Origin: Epiperipatus broadwayi | Lineage: Eukaryota; Onychophora; Udeonychophora; Euonychophora; Peripatidae | Direction of reading: 5' to 3' | NCBI GenBank assembly: GCA_028023455.1 | Contig: JAQFVV010012575.1 | Coordinates: 2,125,275-2,189,274 of the forward strand | Length of the DNA stretch: 64,000 nucleotides | In this document: positions 56,442 through 64,000 of the stretch, one piece after another | Numbering within the stretch: the first letter of the stretch is position 1 | How the letters are laid out: each line of letters opens with the position of its first letter | Notes under the pieces: generated by a model | What the model saw: only the letters and a program-made list of their open reading frames with translations | What the model was told of the DNA's origin: nothing | Database searches by the model: none | Translations under genes and position numbers: made by a program

Positions 56442-59400
56442 TCTAACCCAGTTTTTAGTTAGAAATTTTATTTAGTTTAGTTTATTAGAAATTTATTTAT
56501 TACTAATATATAATTAATTTATCTGCACTTGTGACACTACTTTTTCTGGTTGTTGTTAAGGCAACCAAAATAAAGCAACATATCCATTAATTTTCCAATA
56601 TGATCTAAAATACCTTTCATATAATACAATTGTACATTCAATTCTCTTAAGCCATGCCACGATTGTAATAACAACAATAATTGATCACTTATTAATTTAA
56701 AGAATAATTATAATAATATTAATCTCAGGGTTCTTTGTTTCATGTAAGGAAATGCTCGGCAGTATTGTGTTGTCGCATATGACTGGCATTCTGGTCGGCT
56801 ATAGGAAACATTTATTTTACTTAAATTCAATGTGTCTTCATCTCTCATATCCACTGCTATATTATTTAAAGAGATGATAATTCTATTCAATAATGACGTA
56901 TAATTTTGAATAACACAGCCTTTTTTTTTTTTTTTTTAGAATCTCAGTCAGAATAATAAAAAGACAAGGGTGCTTTTTGTGTCCTTCCATCATCCATGAC
57001 AACACAATAATATAACTAAGATTTATTACTTAGACAATTTAACTAAATGGGAATGGAATAATGTGCAACTCCATAAATAATTATCATTAAACTAAAATAT
57101 AATGACATATTCCGATCTGCTTAACTTTATTTATCTGGTATATTAAGTTTTTAAGAATTTGGAATGATTTCGGACTCAAGAAAAGGTTTTGCAAATATTG
57201 TGCAAACACTTATATTTAGCATATAAAAACAAAAAAAATGAATCTACAACAAATTTTAACAAGACTATAATTTATTATTATCACAAAAAAAAAATATATG
57301 AACATTTATTCAATAATCCCATAGTAATACAAAAATATAAAATATAACTGACATTAATCTGTATACTCTTTTGGTTATGGACTAGAGGTTACTACTTCTC
57401 CTGTATGCAATCATATGGATTGATTAACTAAAAGTACATTTCATTACCAATACATTGTTTATTAAATTTTGGTAACCTTGTAGAAGCTTTTATTCAAAAT
57501 TATTGACTAACTATTTTTTTTTTTTTTTTTTTAAATGATTAATCCCATCATATGCAATACGCAAAATATTAAATTTATTTCTAATACATTTACTTTATTT
57601 ATGGTCTTTAATGGGATAACCTATTCTAATTATAGGCCAGTTATCAGAAGTTACACTTACCATCTTACATTTAACTTAATGCTAACTTAAGTTATGATAC
57701 AAATTTTATTCATACGTATAATTTTAAATATGAGTATTATTTAATTACTAACCAGAATTAAATATTGCATTTGAATATTCCTTCAGTAAATAAGCGTTTT
57801 AAATTACGCAATTTTAATTACTTTCTCCATTGATTTACTTGTCAAATACTAGCAATATTTAGCAGCACAATACAGATATTGACCCTAGTTACTAACGCAC
57901 TATTTATACTAAAGTGGATCTTGAGGAACTAACACCTCCAATATAACCTTTATCTTGCCCGAACTTTCAAAATTAAGCACAATAATCAACACCTTCCATG
58001 GTGGAGCTATCTTTATTTTCACATGAGGAATATGGAATAACCACGAAGGTCTGTAAAGTAATCTACTACATTAAAATATTTTGGTGGTTTCTTGCCTCTT
58101 ACTTGGGCATACAACGAACACACACCAAATACAATCCTCTCCTGGGATTTAAACGAATGAAGCATACTAAATGCTAGATAAATTCTTGATCGTCCTATCT
58201 ATGAGAATCGATCACTTGGGCTATAAACATACCCGAACATTATATTTAAAATCTTCCTCTCATGGAAAACAAAGCTTTTGGGGAGATCATTTTTCATCCC
58301 ACAAAATAAATACATTATAATTATTACCTATGCGAATATTAAGCATATACCAATGCTATATCTGGGCAGGATAAGTAAATACACTGATTATAATAAACTT
58401 ATGTTACCGTGTATACTTTGATCAACATCTGAAATCAATGGACATCATAGAATAAAAGTATAATAATTTTAATTTTAATAAAGGAACATTCAAAATAGTT
58501 GGTAGCATACTATCTTAAACTAAATAAAGTGGATGTGTTATTTAAGAATAATTAGGAATAAATTCCTCAATTAATACAGTATAAATTCGTTTCAAAACTT
58601 TAACAAGAAATATTTTGTTATAGCATTTTTTTTTTTTTTAGTTACTTCTGATAATTTTCAATATTTATTTTACCCCTTAAATATCTAAATATTTTTCTTT
58701 TACGTATCTAACATACAAAATTTCTACCTACAATTGTATGTAATAATTAAAACATATTTTATAGATTTTTTTTTTTCGTGTTAAATATCAACTTAACCTA
58801 TAATAATTATATTAAAACATACCTTTGTCATTACAAGGCTATTAAATATCACTTGACCATACAGACTTTAATCTATGTGATATAAAAAAAATACATATCA
58901 TTTATAACTTAGTTTTAAACAATCATTAATTAACAAGTGCATACTCTCTCATTAGAAAATGTTTTTCTGTTGAGCAATTGGTCCAGGTGAAGAGCTTTAT
59001 CCAGTCGTATTTCACGAAGCAAGTTTAAAAACAATAAACGCATGGTATTATTTCCTTTAAATAAAAGTTTTCTCTTATTTTGTGCGTTTAATAAATTAGG
59101 TAAAGAAACATATAGCAGAATTGAAGATTAATTCTTACTTGAATTAAACTACTACAATTTTGGGATCCAAGAAAAAAAATAGACTTCTAACATAGACGAA
59201 TATTTGACTATAGACGATAAACATACACAATATTTTTTTTTTATTGACGATACGTATACTTATTAGCTAGCTTACTTATGGACGAAAATGCGCAATTTTC
59301 CGAGAGATTATTATGATAATAACTGCAGTCAATTTACTTGTACATGAAGTTTTAATAATTCCAACTGATGTATAATATAATATATCATTTATTTTTATCA

Positions 59401-60666
59401 TTAAGTCACTAAGATATTTGGTTTTGTTCATACTTTAGGAATTATAAATTTTTTTTTAACGGTAACTTCTCCGTAAGAATGCCCCTATATAACTTTTCCT
59501 ATATTTACTCTGAGAAAGTTTATATTTTTTTTATATATTTTTTTTTTTAAAATATACAGGTGCATAATTTAATCTTATTTATCATTATTATTATTTCCAG
59601 ACAATTCTTGGTGAATAAAACATATTTTAACGTATGTAACTACATTACTTGTAAAGGCAGACAATATTGAGAAAGAGCGCGAAAATGTTTCTAGTTGATT
59701 TTCCTTGGTTTCAAAATATTTCTTTCAATTATTTTTTTTTTCTTTCTATACCAAGAAAATATCAATAAATGACATAAAGTTAATAAATAATTATTTCTCA
59801 CTTGGAAATCATTTTTCTTCCTTAATTTAGATATAATAGAATTTTTCGTGACTCTTTTAGTTAATTCTGTCATTTTTGAACTTTAGCGCGAGACAATAAA
59901 TTTTTAAGTATAAAAGGTCTTTAAATAGGTAGATGGCAAAGAAAATCAGGATATCTTATCAAAAAATTTTAGCCACACATTATATTATTAAAATTTTACT
60001 TTGATTACATTTATTTCTGCAAAATAAAATGAAAAAATTGAGTTACCAAATTTCAGCACTGTTCCTTCCTTGAAAACTAAAAGCAGACTATATATTTTTT
60101 TTTTTTTTTACTTTAGCGACCTCTTCCAGAAAAATAATCATTTGATTATAACATAAACAAAAGAAAGGAAAAACCTATTACAATCATATAGTTTTAGTAT
60201 TATTTACCTGGATTACAAAGTAATTTGACAATATAAAAAAAAATAATAAATACATTAAATTAACAATCAGTGATGTATAATTCTTTAAACATTATATATA
60301 TATTTTTTTTTTTTTTTTTTTTTTACAAAAAGAAATTACCAGAAGTTATTGTGCTTTATGATAAGACACTCATCCACTCTCCCCTCTACCCATCCAAAAT
60401 CAATTACTGTTTAGCTTTTATACCATATTAATTTGCTCTAATTATTAATATCTCAATTAAATTATTCATGTTCTCTCTTTAAAAATGACATTGAGTTATT
60501 AAATCTATTAGTTATTCACCCAAAACATGCCAAAGTGAGTGAATAGCATACTTTATTAATCAATTATTACTATTGTTATTTTATCTTTTTATTTCTTTAA
60601 AGAATAGCATTGTTTTCCTGCAGAAATAATGCCAAGTAAACCAAGTGTCAATAACACTAGGTTACA
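56442..60666 (-). repeat. LTR3: 5' LTR of the chimeric Gypsy copy, 4.2 kb
   Basis: Same ends as LTR1 and LTR2 (TCTAACC...GGTTACA), followed by ATATATATTATAAG. It shares with LTR2 the absence of the 1.9-kb block. It has its own 44-bp deletion at about 57068 between CAAC repeats, and more divergence at 59180-59900 than the other two copies. It contains the same 60-codon minus-strand frame (56890-56708). Confidence 0.85.
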
Positions 60667-62100
60667 ATATATATATTATAAGATAATTTGTTTTAAAATT
60701 ATGATAATAATAATATATGTTAGATATAAATATTATTATTAAACATTGTATTTAAAATTGATTAATAATACTATCTAATAATACTATCTATTAAAATCAT
60801 AACTACATTTTAAATTTAAGTTTAGAAGTTATTCAATTTAATTTAGTTTTTTAAATCAATATTAATCTTAATTATTTTAAATAATATAGACAGAAAAATA
60901 ATTATGTAAAAAATTGCTAGTCGATTTTAAACATTGCCCAATAAAATTAATTCAATTATTCATATGGTGTCATATTGTCTACTATATATAAGGTAAATAG
61001 CAGATAAATTTAGAGGAGAAATTTATTAAAAGTAAATGTGAACACCTGCATCACTAAATTCCTTAAAAATTATAAATATTTCACCACATTTTTCTTTTTA
61101 AGTAAGTTTAAATTAATACTAAGCTGAATAGTGATAAAATATATTTTGAAAGTAGTATATAAAGACAATGGAGTAAGTCAATTGAAATTTCTTTTCATTG
61201 ACCTAATTACAGCATTGGATGTCAAACTGTAATTATAATGACAACTAATGGTATTTTAAAGGAAAAGTTAAATTTATTATCATTGGGGAAAACAATGGAA
61301 AAGAAGAATAAACTACAATCACTTAAAAAGTGTAGTTATTGTCACGTAAGAAATCATTTGATTAATTTCATTATTATGTTATCTATATAGAACTTTTATA
61401 TAATACAAAGCTATAAATGTTATCAACTTATAAAATTAATTTATAGAACTTTAAAGTAATAACTTAGTGATAAGTTATAAATCTAGTTAAAATAATTCTT
61501 TCTTAAGTTAAAATTTGCAAATTAAAAAGAAGAATATTTATTATATGACTAATTGGTTATAAAACAGTTTACTATTAGAATAAAAAGATTTACTATATAA
61601 TTAATTAGTTATAGAACAGTTTAATATAAGAATAGATATTTATTATGTTTTATTATGAGCTAGAAGACAGATAAAAATGAAGTCTACTTGTTTAGCCTAG
61701 TAAATAGAACAATATTTTAATAAGAAAATGCTATAAAAGATAAAGATAATCTTTTGACTTTTACAAGAACTAATTATTATAGAAATGATATATATTATTA
61801 TAAAATTGAATATCTATGTGTATTTAAAAAATATGAAACTACTAAATAAAAATAAAGGAAAAGATATTGAAGTAAACTTTACTTATATACTTACTATAAA
61901 TATGCTAAAGTTTAATATTGGGAAAAATATTAAATTTATATTCAATATTCTGGAAGGTATTTTATTATCATAGTGTTCCAGAAATGTAATGCATATTTCA
62001 TTTTAAACATGTCAAGATCTAAGGATTAAATAATGATACCATGAGCCCACAAACTTTTATCAAGTTATTGTATATTATTATTTTTTATTAAAATGTTTTA
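60667..62100. other. AT-rich DNA without a recognisable gene
   Basis: Begins in TA-rich sequence outside LTR3. Short Lys/Asn/Ile-rich chance frames only (for example 61785-61973). Confidence 0.5.
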
Positions 62101-62842
62101 TTTGAAATTAGGTGTTTTTCTAGGAAGGGGGGTGGAGAATCAACAACTCACCGCACGTAACTTTAATTGTTGTTTGTTACCATGGTAATGCTGGACAAGA
62201 AGGTTGAATAAATTCACTTTAAAAAAATGAGAGAGAATATATTGTACCTATATAGATATAGGCACATATAATTTTTATGTAAAATTATTATTAAAGTAAT
62301 CTTTCATAAAAGAAAAACATAAAATTAAATGTTGAAGAATTTATTGCAGCTTGTTTTCGAAAAAGATAAGAATTAAATGGTTTTCTAGCGTTAGTTTTTG
62401 AAATAAAAAAGCTACAATTAATTAGTCAAAAGGGGGAAGGGGGAATCTTGGTTTGAGAAATGAAACTAAGGGTTATGGAAGGAAATAAAGAGTTTTTATT
62501 GGTATTCGTAAAAATATAATTTAAAAAAGTTAAAACATACAAATCTCTTTTCATTCAATTTTAATTAAAGAAAAAATAATGTTAAAACTAAATAGTAAAT
62601 TGTATTAAAGATATATGTGCATATATATGTGCGATTTGTAAATAAATAAAATGTATGTGAAAGTTAAGGAAGATTATCATTAAAAAACACGGCAATGGCT
62701 ATTAGATATTAATTAATATAAAACAATACGTTTTTGCATGGCTATTACTGGTTAAGCAATCTTTCAAAACACGTTTATCAAATGATTATCAATTCGACAA
62801 CAGATCTTTGCCGGAGATATCAGAAAGACAACATGGCGCAGG

Positions 62843-62850
62843 TATAAATA
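62843..62850 (+). promoter_or_regulatory. TATA box of the window-end LTR
   Basis: TATAAATA, preceded by ATGGCGCAGG and followed about 25-30 bp downstream by GATTCATTCC, a plausible initiator. Context is the LTR-like unit described above. Confidence 0.4.
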
Positions 62851-63589
62851 GACCTTTTTTTATCGGACAAGATTCATTCCACAAATTAATTGAGTGAGTG
62901 CAGTTCAGAAATTAATTGAGCAGTTAACAAACAAAATGCAGTGTTGAGAAGATCTTGGGAAGGCACGTTTATCTCCAGCCCAGATGTCCGAGAAAACAGC
63001 AGATCTGCCCATGAAATAATGTCAGCTTAACATCTTAGAAAATCTCTGTCAGTATCTATTTGTCTCCGATAGTAATAATCGTGAAAATCAGGAAACTCAG
63101 CAAGGAAATGTCCCAGCCGGCTGGAAGCATTCATACTGGAACCATTCATACTGGAAGAAACAACAAACAAGAAGAAAACAAAGTGTTAAATCTACGTTCA
63201 AAATCCTAGGTAAAACATTTGCTTATTTTCGTTTATACTGTAATAGCCATTGCATTTCATTAATTCGTGTGAATCCTCCAAGAGTCTAATTATATGAACT
63301 CGATATCATACATAAATGAACTATTGATATGTGTGTGATTAAATTTCAAATTCTATGTAGTCCTTTATTATCATTATTATGTGTGTGCATGAGTTAATAT
63401 GTGCGTGATCATTATATCAATATTTATTAGTTAAATTAGAGTGTTCTGTTATGAATCTATAGGAATATTTAGACTATTTAGAAATGTTAATTAAAAATAT
63501 GCGTGTGTTTTATTAGAATTATAAAAATGTTTAAATTTAGTAAATAAATGTTAGTTAATAAATTATCTTTAAAATTAAACTTTATTTGT

Positions 63590-63660
63590 CGGTCAATTCT
63601 TTTTATCAATTCTTTTACAATTCTTTTTATCAATTCTTTTTAACAAATTCTTTTATTAAT
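63590..63660. repeat. CAATTCTTTTTA-type short tandem repeat
   Basis: Five or so imperfect copies of (T)CAATTCTTTT(TAT/AA) in a row within the 3' part of the LTR-like unit. Confidence 0.7.
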
Positions 63661-63796
63661 TCTTTTAATCACTAATTAAGTATAATCTATTAGTGATTAC
63701 AAACAACTGAGCTAGTCGTGGATTTAGGCGTTGAGTTAGTGGCCACTATTCAAAGTGTGTTGTCTATTCTTTTAGTATTCTTTTAGAATAAGCAGC

Positions 63797-63805
63797 TGGC
63801 GCCCG
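63797..63805 (+). other. Primer-binding-site-like sequence
   Basis: TGGCGCCCG matches the start of the common tRNA-Lys-type PBS; the following bases (TGTTTATAC) do not extend the match. Its place after an LTR-like unit supports the call. Confidence 0.4.
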
Positions 63806-64000
63806 TGTTTATACACAAACAAAAAAGTGCTTTGAACTTGGTGTTGAACTCAACAGCCGAGAAAAAGCTATGTCCTGGAAATGTAATGCTAGTTATATAC
63901 TTTATAGCTATCGTTTGGGCATACATACTCTCCGAGTATGTTCTTCTCTGCCTAAAAGGCCGGTATTTCGAATATACATATTCAAACCTGGTTCAATATA

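Larger units (their letters stand above)
62690..63794 (+). repeat. Probable 5' LTR of another LTR retrotransposon, continuing beyond the window
   Basis: A TATA box GGTATAAATAG (62841-62851) lies about 30 bp before TTCATTCC (initiator-like). A GC-richer block follows and ends in AAATCCTAG|GTAAAAC (donor near 63210). Then come AT-rich sequence with GTGTGATTAAATTT and AATAAA (63543-63548), CTGAGCTAG, and finally TGGCGCCCG at 63797. The PBS position implies the LTR ends at or just before 63794-63796. The 5' start is not identified, so 62690 is a guess. A frame from ATG 63870 (MSWKCNASYI...) is open to the window end and could be the start of the leader or Gag, but is too short to judge. Confidence 0.4.

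Overview
This is about 64 kb of very AT-rich eukaryotic, almost certainly animal, DNA. It has no operons, no Shine-Dalgarno-spaced genes and no convincing multi-exon host gene. Long AT-rich stretches and (TA)n/(TG)n microsatellites surround layers of selfish elements: Penelope-like elements (PLEs), LINE fragments, a tRNA-derived SINE-like family, pogo/Tigger-like DNA transposons, foldback elements, minisatellites and a Ty3/Gypsy cluster. PLEs with GIY-YIG endonucleases plus pogo-type TIRs fit an invertebrate or other metazoan genome. I cannot name the species.

Left third (1-25.8 kb). PLE pieces recur, mostly as inverted pairs. There is a convergent pair of 3' ends (1-450 and 4260-4740), a head-to-head pair (14.29-16.84 kb) whose right copy keeps a 400-codon open frame with half of an RT and a GIY-YIG domain, a second head-to-head palindrome (19.67-20.48 kb), and a single copy at 24.4-25.3 kb. 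A foldback at 3.9-4.1 kb carries a sequence that fits the hammerhead-ribozyme core. Decayed versions of the same layout occur at 22.6 kb and in the 3' ends of the 14-17 kb PLE pair. A decayed LINE lies at 8.4-10 kb, a tRNA-Val-like SINE with an 11-bp target duplication at 17.9 kb, and a 1.3-kb pogo/Tigger-like element at 20.5-21.8 kb.

Middle (25.8-37.8 kb). This part is mostly featureless AT-rich DNA. It holds a second SINE copy (27.1 kb), a TATA box with a GC-richer exon-like block ending in a splice donor (31.1-31.4 kb), and a probable 4.2-kb pogo-like TIR pair (33.19-37.40 kb). Inside the TIR pair sits a composite minisatellite with four successive periods: 71, 151, 66 and 56/57 bp.

Right part (37.8-60.7 kb). 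This is a minus-strand Ty3/Gypsy array with three very long LTRs (6.1, 4.2 and 4.2 kb). Between LTR1 and LTR2 lies a nearly complete element: PBS, coiled-coil Gag with one frameshift, an intact 1079-codon Pol, and a polypurine tract. Between LTR2 and LTR3 lies a chimera in which the first ~82 Gag codons run in frame into the 3' part of a LINE ORF2. LTR1 alone has an extra 1.9-kb block with a TATA box, splice donor and PBS-like site. LTR2 and LTR3 share its absence.

The last 1.9 kb looks like the 5' LTR of another LTR element (TATA box, splice-donor-like site, TGGCGCCCG primer site) whose body lies beyond the window.

The Gypsy pol and the 400-codon PLE frame are the only long open frames that look like recently functional protein. 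No cooperating host pathway is visible. The most unusual content is structural: recurring PLE inverted pairs, PLE-associated hammerhead-like motifs, and the three-LTR array with its Gag-LINE fusion. All similarity statements are by-eye readings.
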